A stretch of DNA of 63,634 nt from Streptomyces adustus. Its GTDB lineage: Bacteria > Actinomycetota > Actinomycetes > Streptomycetales > Streptomycetaceae. The translations under genes and the position numbers were made by a program. Positions 37,301 to 44,845 of the stretch are shown in pieces. Within the stretch, counting starts at the first letter, position 1, and each line of letters starts with the position of its first letter. The notes beneath the pieces were generated by a model that did no database searches, was not told the origin of the DNA, and saw only the letters and a list, made by a program, of their open reading frames with translations. The DNA is taken from assembly GCF_009377175.1 (NCBI RefSeq), contig NZ_VJZD01000025.1:1-63634 (forward strand), in the 5' to 3' direction.

Positions 37301-37655
37301 GGCCGGACAGACCATCGAACTCGACCGGCCCGCAGGGACGTTGTCCTTCATCGGCAGCGCCGTCAACGGCAACCAGCGGACCAGGGCGACCGTCACCTAC
37401 ACCGACGGAGGCACCGACACCGTCGACCTGTCCTTCACCGACTGGACGGTCGGCGGCGGCGGGGGCACCGTCCAGTACGGCAACACGGTCGTGGCCAGGA
37501 CCGCCTACCGCAATGTGGCGGGCGCGGACCGGGATCCGGTGGCGACCTACGTCTTCGCCACTCAGCCGTTCACGGCCCCGGCCGGCAAGGCCGTCGCGTC
37601 GGTCCGGCTCCCGGACGACACCGATCTCCACGTCTTCACCGTCGCCGTCGGCTGA
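34365..37655 (+). CDS. Secreted GH92 alpha-mannosidase with C-terminal beta-sandwich domains
   Basis: 1096-residue glycosidase. A signal peptide ([20 protein letters not shown]) is followed by GH92 signatures: [68 protein letters not shown] and [23 protein letters not shown]. GH92 enzymes are calcium-dependent exo-alpha-mannosidases, mostly alpha-1,2. After the catalytic part come an NEW3-like Ig domain (about 810-910) and a terminal sandwich domain (about 915-1096). ATG at 34365 has GGAGGAGG upstream. Likely acts on fungal mannan or high-mannose glycoproteins. Confidence 0.9.
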   Translation: [1096 protein letters not shown]

Positions 37656-37675
37656 CGAAGCCGAAAAGCCGAAAA

Positions 37676-37712
37676 GATGTGCCCTCGCCCGTTCTGCTGG
37701 CGGGGGCACATC
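37676..37712 (+). terminator. Terminator of GH92 gene 1
   Basis: GATGTGCCCTCGCC pairs with GGCGGGGGCACATC (one G-U) across a short loop, about 20 bp after the stop. Confidence 0.75.
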
Positions 37713-37733
37713 GCCGCGTGCAAGCATCCCCGA

Positions 37734-38120
37734 ATGGGGAAACGGCCGCTGTTGCCCGAGGAGTTCCGGGCCGAAGCGCGTACGGCTTTCGCGTTCCTGG
37801 TGGACGGCGAGGGCTTCTGTCCTGCGGAGGACATCGACGGGGGGTTGCGCTACCGGCGCGCGGACCTGACGGTCCGCGTCTGGTTCCTGGGCGGCGCCGA
37901 GTCCGAGGTGCTGACCAGGCTGATACCGGTGGCGCCGGACGGCACCAGAGGGACCGGCGCCTGGCTGGACGACCTGTACGCGGCGGCCGAGTGCGGCCCG
38001 TCCCGGGACGTCCCCGTCTTCGCGGCCACCCGCAGGGCGGTGGTCCGCCGGGTCCACCAGCACGCGGACGCGCTGCGCAGACTGCTGCCCCGACTGCCCC
38101 GGCAGCCCGTCGCGCCCTGA
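37734..38120 (+). CDS. Conserved-looking hypothetical protein
   Basis: 128-residue cytoplasmic protein starting MGKRPLLPEEFRAEARTAF at ATG 37734. It has no signal peptide or membrane helix. The first half is acidic (FLVDGEGFCPAEDIDGG) and the last third basic and helical (RRAVVRRVHQHADALRRLLPRLPR). I do not recognise the family. The start is placed after the upstream terminator hairpin, which rules out longer versions. It lies in convergent orientation to the second GH92 gene. Confidence 0.5.
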   Translation: MGKRPLLPEEFRAEARTAFAFLVDGEGFCPAEDIDGGLRYRRADLTVRVWFLGGAESEVLTRLIPVAPDGTRGTGAWLDDLYAAAECGPSRDVPVFAATRRAVVRRVHQHADALRRLLPRLPRQPVAP

Positions 38121-38165
38121 GCGAGGCGCCCGGCAGCCCGTCGCGTCCCGAGCCGCGCACACGAA

Positions 38166-38193
38166 GGGGCGGGCCCGTCACCGGACCCGCCCC
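38166..38193. terminator. Bidirectional terminator between hypothetical gene and GH92 gene 2
   Basis: GGGGCGGGCCCG (38166-38177) pairs with CGGACCCGCCCC (38182-38193), with one wobble, between convergent stops. Confidence 0.75.
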
Positions 38194-38215
38194 CGATCAG
38201 TGCCGCGTCAGGCCG

Positions 38216-41200
38216 TCACGCCAGCAGTTCCACCTCCGCCAGCGTCGACTCGCCGTCCAGGACCAGCCGGTAGTGCGCGTACGAGCCCGGTGACCCGACC
38301 GAGAAGGCGCGGGTCTGCCGGTCCCAGGCGAACGACTCGCCGGTGCGCCGGTCCAGGGTCTTCCAGGTGGTGCCGTCCTTCGAGCCCTGAAGGGTCCAGC
38401 CGGTCGGCGCCTTCGTGCGGTCGGCGGACGAGGTGAGCGTGTACTGGACGCCCTCGGTGCTCGCGCCGACGGGCAGGTCCACCGAGGTCACCGTCGCGTC
38501 GGTCGCCGAGGTGTTGTCGAACAGGGCGCCGGGGCCCTTCAGGACGTCCGCGCGCGGGGTGGGCACCTGGTCGTCCCGGGTGATCGACACGGGTCCCGCG
38601 TTCTTGCCGCTGCCCCAGGCGGACGGCTTCGGTCCCATGGCGAAGTCCAGCGTCCCGCCCTTGGCGAGCAGCGCGTGCGGCAGCGAAGTCGACGTCCAGG
38701 TACGGCCGTTCACCTTCAAGCCTTGAACGTAGACGTTGCGCGTGCTGTTGCGGGGCGCCCTGACGACCAGGTCCTTGCCGTTCTCCAGATGGACGGTCGC
38801 CTTGGTGAACAGCGGTGACCCGACGGCGTATTCGCCGCTGCCCATCACCAGCGGGTAGAAGCCGAGCGCGGAGAACAGGTACCAGGCCGACTGCTCGCCG
38901 TTGTCCTCGTCGCCGTGGTAGCCCTGGCCGATCGAGCTGCCGGTGTAGAGCCGGGAGAGGACCTCGCGGACGTTCTGCTGCGTCTTCCAGGGCTGGCCCG
39001 CCGCGTCGTACATGTAGGTGACGTGGTGCGCCACCTGGTTGGAGTGCCCGTACATGCCCATCCGCACGTCCCGGGCCTCGGTCATCTCGTGGATGACACC
39101 GCCGTAGGAGCCCACGACGTCCGGCGAGGCGGTCTCGGGGGTGGCGAAGTAGGCGTCGAGCTTCTTGGCCAGGCCGGCCCGGCCGCCGTAGAGGTTGGCC
39201 AGGCCCCGGCTGTCCTGCGGGGCGGTGAAGGCGTAGCCCCAGCCGTTGGTCTCGGTGTAGTCGTAGCCCCAGACCCGCGGGTCGAACTGCGACGACGCCA
39301 CGCGCCAGTCGCCCTTGGCGTCCCGGCCCTGGAAGAACCCGGCCTGCGGGTCGAAGAGGTTCACGTAGTCCCGGGCGCGGTTGAGGAAGTAGGCCGACTC
39401 CTCCTTGTAGCGCTTCTCGCCGGTCTTTCGGTACAGGGCCTGTCCCATCTCGGCGATGCCGTAGTCGTTGAGGTAGCCCTCCAGCGCCCAGGACAGGCCC
39501 TCGTGGGTGTCGGTGCTGGTGTAGCCGAGGAAGGGGGAGGTCGCCATGCCCTTGCGGCCCACGCCCGAGGACGGCGGGACGACCGTCGCGTTCTTCACGG
39601 CGGCCTCGTACGCCGCCTTCGCGTCGAAGCCGACGCCCTTGACGTAGGCGTCCGCGAACGCGACGTCGGAGGAGGTGCCGGTCATCAGGTCCGCGTAGCC
39701 GGGCGAGGACCAGCGCGAGGTCCAGCCGCCGTCCTTGTACTGCTGCACGAACCCGTCGACCATCTCCCCGGCCTGATGTGGAGTCAGCAGCGAGTAGGCG
39801 GGCCAGGTGGTGCGATAGGTGTCCCAGAAGCCGTTGTTGATGTACACCTTGCCGTCGACGATCTTCGCGCCGGTGTGCGTCGGGGTGTCGGCCGACGGCA
39901 TCGGCGAGAACGGCGAGGCGTACCGGTAAGTGGAACCGACCTTCTCGAAGCCGGAGTTGGGGTACAGGTACAGCCGGTACATGCTGGAGTAGAGCGTGGT
40001 CAGCTGGTCCGGCGTGGCGCCTTCGACCTCGACCTTGCCGAGCAGCCTGTCCCACTGGCCGCGGGCCCGGTTGCGCACCGTGTCGAAGGAGGTGCCGTCG
40101 GGGATCTCCTGGCGCAGGTTGTCCTTGGCCTGGTCGAGGCCGATGAGGGAGGTGGCCAGGCGCAGGGTGACGGTGCGGTCGGCACCCGCGTCGAACCGCA
40201 GATAGCCCTTGACCCCGCTGGACGAACCCTCCTTGACCGGCTTGTCGAAGACGCCGTAGACGAACAGCCGGGTCGCGCCGGTCGACAGCCCGGACTTCAC
40301 GTCCGAGTAGCCGCTGAAGGTGCCGGTGGCCGGGTCGAGGGTGAGCCCCGCCTGCTCGGTGACGTTGTCGAAGAGGACGCTCGCGTCGTCGCCGGGGTAG
40401 GTGAAGCGCAGGGCCGCCGCGTGGTCGGTCGGCGCCATCTCCGCCTTGAGCCCGTTCTCGAACCGCACCCCGTAGTAGTACGGCCGCGCGGTCTCGTTCT
40501 CGTGCCGGAAGGCCAGTTGGCGGGCCGTGCGGCCGGTGTCCGGGGTGCCGGCGGCGGCCGAGGGCATCACCTGGAAGGTCTGCCGGTCGCCCATCCAGGG
40601 GCTGGGCTCGTGGCTGGCGCTGAACGCCTGGATGGTCGGGAGGTTGTCGGAGTTGTTCGCACGGGCGTAGTCGTACAGCCAGCTGAGCGAGGACGCGTTG
40701 GTCACCGGCGTCCAGAAGTTGAAGCCATGCGGCACTGCCGTCGCGGGGAAGGTGTTGCCGCGGGAGAAGGAGCCGCTGGAGTTGGTGCCGCGGGTGGTGA
40801 GCGCGTAGTCGGCCAGATGGGCCTTCGGCTTCTGCGGTGCCGCGGTACGGATCTTCACGTCGTCGAGCCAGCCGCGGAACTTCGCCGGGCCGCCCGGGGA
40901 GTCGTACGCCACCAGGATCCGGTCGACCGTCTTGCCGGCCGCGACCGATCCGATCCGCGCGACGACGTCGTTCCACTGGTTGACGTAGAGCACCTTGGCG
41001 GCGCCCTGCCCCTGCGGGGTGAGCGCGAAGCCGTGCTGGTCGGTGGCGCCCAGATCGCTCAGATAGGTGCCGTCGGTGAAGGCCAGGTCCACGGCGACAT
41101 CTGTGGCGTCGTAGTCGCGGTCGCCGTCCGCCATGGACGGGAAGATCCGGTAGGCCAGCTCGGTGTCCCGGCCGACGGCCACGTTCACGTCGAAGAGCTT

Positions 41201-42019
41201 GTTGTACGAGTACGCCCGTCCCGTCGCCGTGTGCCGTCCGGCGTAGCGCAGGGCCCGCGTGCCGGTGTACCCGGCGCCCGCCTTGGCGGTGGGCGAGCCG
41301 CTCGGGCCCCGGTCCACCAGCGAGAGCATCGCGGGCGGGACGGGCCCGCCGCTGCCGCCGGTGGAGAACTGCACGTCGGCGAGCTGGAGGATGCCGGAGG
41401 CGCCGTTGTTGCGGGTGACCTCCAGCCGGAAGTGCCGGTAGCCGGCGGCCGGTTCGGCGAGATCGTAGGACTTGGTCTGGAACCGTTCGGCGAAGCTTTC
41501 GCCGGAGCGGGTGTCGAGGGTCGTCCACTGCGTGCCGTCGGTCGACCCCTTCAGGGTCCAGTCCCGCGGGTCGCGTTCGGCGTAGTCGTTGGCCGAGGTG
41601 AGGGCGTAGGTCGCGAGGGTCAGCGGCTTGTCGAGGTCGAACTCGACCCAGCCGGTCGGCTCGAAGGTCAGCCACTTGGTGCCGGGTTCACCGTCGACGA
41701 GGTTCTCCTTCACCTCGCCCGCGCCGGTGTTCTCGCCGCTCGCCCGTAAGTCGGTGACGTGGTCGGTGGCGTTGCCCGGGATGCCCGTGCTGTAGCCGCC
41801 GTCGACGCCCGAGGCCCGGTCGCTGCCGTCGGCGGCCGTGTCGACGGTGCTGAGCCAGTCCGGGGCCGGGTCGCCCGCCTCGAACGAGGAGCTGAACTCC
41901 CGGTCCGCCGCCGCGGTCGCGGGCTGCGCGACCGCGGCTCCCTGTGCACCCACCGCCATGACCAAGGCGGCTGTCAAGGCGACCGCCGTACCCCATCCGT
42001 GCCGAGTTCTGTGCCGCAT
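38216..42019 (-). CDS. Secreted GH92 alpha-mannosidase flanked by two F5/8-type (CBM32-like) domains
   Basis: 1267-residue secreted glycosidase. A signal peptide (ALTAALVMAVGAQGAAVAQ) precedes an F5/8-type C domain at about 85-220 (DYAERDPRDWTLKGSTDGTQW). A second sandwich follows, then GH92 from about residue 420 (HGFNFWTPVTNASSLSWLY, NGFWDTYRTTWPAYSLL, GYHGDEDNGEQSAWYLFSALGFYPL). Another F5/8 domain ends the protein (RTKAPTGWTLQGSKDGTTW). It differs from the first GH92 in domain layout and sequence, so they are not recent duplicates. Its promoter holds the same GACAACGTTGTC operator. Confidence 0.92.
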   Translation of the reverse strand: MRHRTRHGWGTAVALTAALVMAVGAQGAAVAQPATAAADREFSSSFEAGDPAPDWLSTVDTAADGSDRASGVDGGYSTGIPGNATDHVTDLRASGENTGAGEVKENLVDGEPGTKWLTFEPTGWVEFDLDKPLTLATYALTSANDYAERDPRDWTLKGSTDGTQWTTLDTRSGESFAERFQTKSYDLAEPAAGYRHFRLEVTRNNGASGILQLADVQFSTGGSGGPVPPAMLSLVDRGPSGSPTAKAGAGYTGTRALRYAGRHTATGRAYSYNKLFDVNVAVGRDTELAYRIFPSMADGDRDYDATDVAVDLAFTDGTYLSDLGATDQHGFALTPQGQGAAKVLYVNQWNDVVARIGSVAAGKTVDRILVAYDSPGGPAKFRGWLDDVKIRTAAPQKPKAHLADYALTTRGTNSSGSFSRGNTFPATAVPHGFNFWTPVTNASSLSWLYDYARANNSDNLPTIQAFSASHEPSPWMGDRQTFQVMPSAAAGTPDTGRTARQLAFRHENETARPYYYGVRFENGLKAEMAPTDHAAALRFTYPGDDASVLFDNVTEQAGLTLDPATGTFSGYSDVKSGLSTGATRLFVYGVFDKPVKEGSSSGVKGYLRFDAGADRTVTLRLATSLIGLDQAKDNLRQEIPDGTSFDTVRNRARGQWDRLLGKVEVEGATPDQLTTLYSSMYRLYLYPNSGFEKVGSTYRYASPFSPMPSADTPTHTGAKIVDGKVYINNGFWDTYRTTWPAYSLLTPHQAGEMVDGFVQQYKDGGWTSRWSSPGYADLMTGTSSDVAFADAYVKGVGFDAKAAYEAAVKNATVVPPSSGVGRKGMATSPFLGYTSTDTHEGLSWALEGYLNDYGIAEMGQALYRKTGEKRYKEESAYFLNRARDYVNLFDPQAGFFQGRDAKGDWRVASSQFDPRVWGYDYTETNGWGYAFTAPQDSRGLANLYGGRAGLAKKLDAYFATPETASPDVVGSYGGVIHEMTEARDVRMGMYGHSNQVAHHVTYMYDAAGQPWKTQQNVREVLSRLYTGSSIGQGYHGDEDNGEQSAWYLFSALGFYPLVMGSGEYAVGSPLFTKATVHLENGKDLVVRAPRNSTRNVYVQGLKVNGRTWTSTSLPHALLAKGGTLDFAMGPKPSAWGSGKNAGPVSITRDDQVPTPRADVLKGPGALFDNTSATDATVTSVDLPVGASTEGVQYTLTSSADRTKAPTGWTLQGSKDGTTWKTLDRRTGESFAWDRQTRAFSVGSPGSYAHYRLVLDGESTLAEVELLA

Positions 42020-42042
42020 CCGAGGGAGTCCTCCCTGCTTTG

Positions 42043-42054
42043 GACAACGTTGTC
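42043..42054 (-). promoter_or_regulatory. LacI-type operator before GH92 gene 2
   Basis: GACAACGTTGTC, identical to the operator at 34090, 24 bp upstream of the GH92 gene 2 start codon. Confidence 0.68.
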
Positions 42055-42091
42055 AACTATCAGGCGCAGGGACCAGTAGTGGGGCAAGTGG

Positions 42092-42107
42092 CCCTTGATG
42101 TCAAGGG
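42092..42107. promoter_or_regulatory. Perfect palindrome in the GH92/ngcE control region
   Basis: CCCTTGA-TG-TCAAGGG, 7-bp arms around 2 bp. GATGTCAAG inside it also occurs at 34141-34149 before GH92 gene 1. Binder unknown. Confidence 0.45.
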
Positions 42108-42244
42108 TGTTGACTGTGGCATTCGAGGCCTATGCAGTGGATTTTTCCGGCAAGGCGCGCACAGGCGGCTCATATTTCCGGGAGGTCTCAACTCGGAAAA
42201 GACCGATGACCAACGTTGCATTCGATCTTGCCCTGTTGGCGGGA

Positions 42245-42260
42245 AGTGGACTATACCTGT
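42245..42260 (+). promoter_or_regulatory. DasR-responsive element (dre-like) upstream of ngcE
   Basis: AGTGGACTATACCTGT matches 12 of 16 positions of AGTGGTCTAGACCACT, the DasR consensus as I recall it, 109 bp before ngcE. DasR is the GlcN-6-P-sensing repressor of GlcNAc uptake. Confidence 0.6.
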
Positions 42261-42368
42261 CGGCGATTCGAGGAACTGCACGCCCTGTACGACCCTGCTT
42301 GACCTGACCGCGGTGCCGGGAGGATCCGGTTCACCGCCTGAGTCCTGTGAGAAGGCGAGGACTTGAGC

Positions 42369-43817
42369 ATGGGATCCACTTCCGCAGAGAACCACGGTTC
42401 CGAAGGTGTGGGCCGTCGCGCCCTGATTCAGCGCTCGGCCGCGCTCGGCCTGATCTCCGTACCGACGATGAGCTTCCTGTCCGCGTGTGCCAGCGGTGGC
42501 GGAAGTGACGACTCCCCGAAGGACGGCAACAAGGGGAAGACCAGCAAGGACAATCCCTTCGGAGTGGAGAAGGGCAGCAAGCTCGACGTCGTCATCTTCA
42601 AGGGCGGCTACGGCGACGACTACGCCAAGGCGTGGGAGGCGACCTTCCAGAAGACGGCCGGCGTCACCTCGACCCACACCGGCACCCAGGAGATCAGCGG
42701 AAAGCTCCAGCCCCGCTTCAACGCGGGCAACCCGCCGGACATCGTCGACGACTCCGGCGCCCAGCAGATCAAGGTCGACGTCCTGTACAAGAACGACCAG
42801 CTGCTCGACCTCGCCGAGGTCCTGGACGCGCCCTCGGTCGACGACCCCTCCAAGAAGGTCCGCGACACCCTGATCCCCGGCACCACCGACCCGGGCCTCC
42901 AGGAGGGCAAGGTCGTCGCCCTCAACTACATCTACACGGTGTGGGGCCTGTGGTACTCCGGCAAGCTCTTCAAGGAGAAGGGCTGGAGCGAGCCCAAGAC
43001 CTGGGACGACTTCCTCGCCATCTGCAAGGACGCCAAGTCCCAGGGCATCGGCGGCCTCGCGCACCAGGGCAAGTACCCGTACTACATCAATGTCGCCATC
43101 ATGGACATGATCGCCAAAAAGGGCGGTCTGGACGCCATGAAGGCGATCGACAACCTCGACCCGAAGGCGTTCGTCGGCTCCGACGCCGCACAGGCCGGCA
43201 TCGAGGCGATCTACGAGATCGTCGAGAAGGGCTATCTGATGCCCGGCACGAACGGTCTGACCCACACCGAGTCGCAGACCCGCTGGAACCAGTACAAGGC
43301 CGCCTTCATCACCTGCGGTTCCTGGCTGGAGAACGAGCAGCTGAAGCAGACCCCGGACGACTTCGACATGAAGTTCATGCCGATGCCGCTGCTGCCCGGC
43401 AGCGCGATGCCGTTCGAGGCGATCCGGGCCGGCTCCGGCGAGCCGTTCATCATCCCCAAGAAGGCCAAGAACCTGCCCGCCGCGAAGGAGTTCATGCGGC
43501 GGATGCTGTCCAAGGAGTGGTCCACCTCGTTCGCCAAGGAGGCCAACTCGCTGACCATCCTCAAGGACGGCGTCGACTCCGCCGTCCAGCTGCGGCCGGG
43601 CACCCAGTCCACGGTCGAGGCGTCCAAGGCGGCCGGTGACAACACCTTCCGGTTCCTGTACACCGAGTGGTACAGCGAGATGGGCGCGTCCATCGAGGCG
43701 GCCTCCAACGAGCTCATGTCCAAGCGCATCCAGCCCAAGGAGTGGCTGAAGCGGGCGCAGGCGGCGGTCGACAAGGCGGCCAAGGACCCGGCGTCCAAGA
43801 AGAACCACCGCGACTGA
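42369..43817 (+). CDS. ngcE: GlcNAc/chitobiose ABC transporter, substrate-binding lipoprotein
   Basis: 482-residue extracellular binding lipoprotein of the carbohydrate ABC family. The N-terminus has a twin-arginine stretch (VGRRALIQRSAALGL) and a lipobox with cysteine (FLSACASGGG), so export may be Tat-dependent followed by lipidation. The binding domain starts at LDVVIFKGGYGDDYAKAW. Gene order with two permeases and a ROK gene matches ngcEFG-rok7B7 of S. coelicolor (SCO6005-6008 by memory), whose NgcE binds N,N'-diacetylchitobiose. ATG at 42369. An ATPase is absent, as usual; the shared MsiK serves such systems. Confidence 0.87.
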   Translation: MGSTSAENHGSEGVGRRALIQRSAALGLISVPTMSFLSACASGGGSDDSPKDGNKGKTSKDNPFGVEKGSKLDVVIFKGGYGDDYAKAWEATFQKTAGVTSTHTGTQEISGKLQPRFNAGNPPDIVDDSGAQQIKVDVLYKNDQLLDLAEVLDAPSVDDPSKKVRDTLIPGTTDPGLQEGKVVALNYIYTVWGLWYSGKLFKEKGWSEPKTWDDFLAICKDAKSQGIGGLAHQGKYPYYINVAIMDMIAKKGGLDAMKAIDNLDPKAFVGSDAAQAGIEAIYEIVEKGYLMPGTNGLTHTESQTRWNQYKAAFITCGSWLENEQLKQTPDDFDMKFMPMPLLPGSAMPFEAIRAGSGEPFIIPKKAKNLPAAKEFMRRMLSKEWSTSFAKEANSLTILKDGVDSAVQLRPGTQSTVEASKAAGDNTFRFLYTEWYSEMGASIEAASNELMSKRIQPKEWLKRAQAAVDKAAKDPASKKNHRD

Positions 43818-43891
43818 CCGCGCTCGACGAGGCGGACCCCGGGCCGGAATCCGCTCCGGCCCGGGGGAAGGACACCAGGGGCAGGAACGCC

Positions 43892-44827
43892 ATGCGCAAA
43901 GGGCAGTACAGGTTCGTCGCGGGATTTCTCCTCGTTCCCGTGGCGCTTTATCTGATCTTCGTCATCTGGCCGTACATCCAGACGTTCGGCTATTCGCTGA
44001 CGGACTGGAAGGGACAGTCGCAGACCTTCGACTTCGTGGGCCTGGACAACTACAAGGCCCTCTTCCAGGACGACGTCTTCCTGAAGGCCATCTGGCACAA
44101 CATCCAGTTCCTGGTGTTCATCCCGGTGATCACCATTCTGCTGTCGATCTTCTTCGCCTTCATGGTGAACGTGGGCGGACGCAGTCGTGCCGGCGGCGTC
44201 AGCGGGGTCGCCGGGTCGTCGTTCTACAAAATCGTCTACTTCTTCCCGCAGGTGCTGTCGCTCGCCATTCTCGCCGTCCTCTTCAACGCGGTGTACCGCA
44301 GCGACGGCGGCGGCATGCTCAACGGACTGCTCATCAAACTGGGGCTGGTCGACCCCGACAGCCCGGTGGAATGGCTCAACGAGCCCGGCATCGTGCGCTG
44401 GGCGCTCATCCTGGTGGTCGTCTGGCACGGCGTCGGCTTCTACCTGGTGCTGTTCTCGGCCGCCATGCAGTCGATCCCGAGGGACGTCTACGAGGCCGCC
44501 CTCATCGACGGCGCCGGCCGCGCCCAGTCCTTCTTCCGCATCACGCTGCCGCTGCTGTGGGACACCGTCCAGACCGCCTGGGTGTACCTGGGCATCGTGG
44601 CCATGGACATGTTCGTCCTGGTCTCCTCGATGACCGCGAGCATGGGCGCCTACGGCGGCGGGCCCAACCACGAGAGCGACGTCATGTCGACCGTGATGAT
44701 GCGCAACTTCCTCTACTTCGGCAAGAGCGGCTACGCCTGTGCGATGGGCGTGATCATGCTGCTGCTCACCCTGGTCCTGTCCGTGGTCACACTGCGCGCC
44801 ACCCGCCGTGAGCGCATCGAGTTCTGA
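43892..44827 (+). CDS. ngcF: GlcNAc/chitobiose ABC transporter permease
   Basis: 311-residue MalF-type permease with six predicted helices. The cytoplasmic EAA loop YEAALIDGAGRAQSFFRITLPLL contacts the ATPase. The conserved FVGLDNYKALFQDDVF precedes helix 2. ATG at 43892 follows GCAGGA. Second gene of ngcEFG; 74 bp separate it from ngcE and 18 bp from ngcG. Confidence 0.88.
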   Translation: MRKGQYRFVAGFLLVPVALYLIFVIWPYIQTFGYSLTDWKGQSQTFDFVGLDNYKALFQDDVFLKAIWHNIQFLVFIPVITILLSIFFAFMVNVGGRSRAGGVSGVAGSSFYKIVYFFPQVLSLAILAVLFNAVYRSDGGGMLNGLLIKLGLVDPDSPVEWLNEPGIVRWALILVVVWHGVGFYLVLFSAAMQSIPRDVYEAALIDGAGRAQSFFRITLPLLWDTVQTAWVYLGIVAMDMFVLVSSMTASMGAYGGGPNHESDVMSTVMMRNFLYFGKSGYACAMGVIMLLLTLVLSVVTLRATRRERIEF

Positions 44828-44845
44828 GCGGGAGAGACGACGACG

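Larger units (their letters stand above)
42020..42368. other. 349-bp divergent control region between GH92 gene 2 and ngcE
   Basis: No gene seen. It holds the LacI-like operator (42043), a second palindrome (42092), a CAACGTTG core at 42211-42218 and the dre-like site (42245). It is less GC-rich than the genes around it. Confidence 0.65.

Noticed and set aside
34316..38293. Long plus-strand frame of about 1300 codons over the first GH92 gene
   Set aside because: Arg/Gly/His-rich shadow in another frame of the GH92 gene; no start site or family match.
38915..41749. Plus-strand frame of about 940 codons antisense to the second GH92 gene
   Set aside because: Antisense shadow; low-complexity Val/Gly/Arg sequence.
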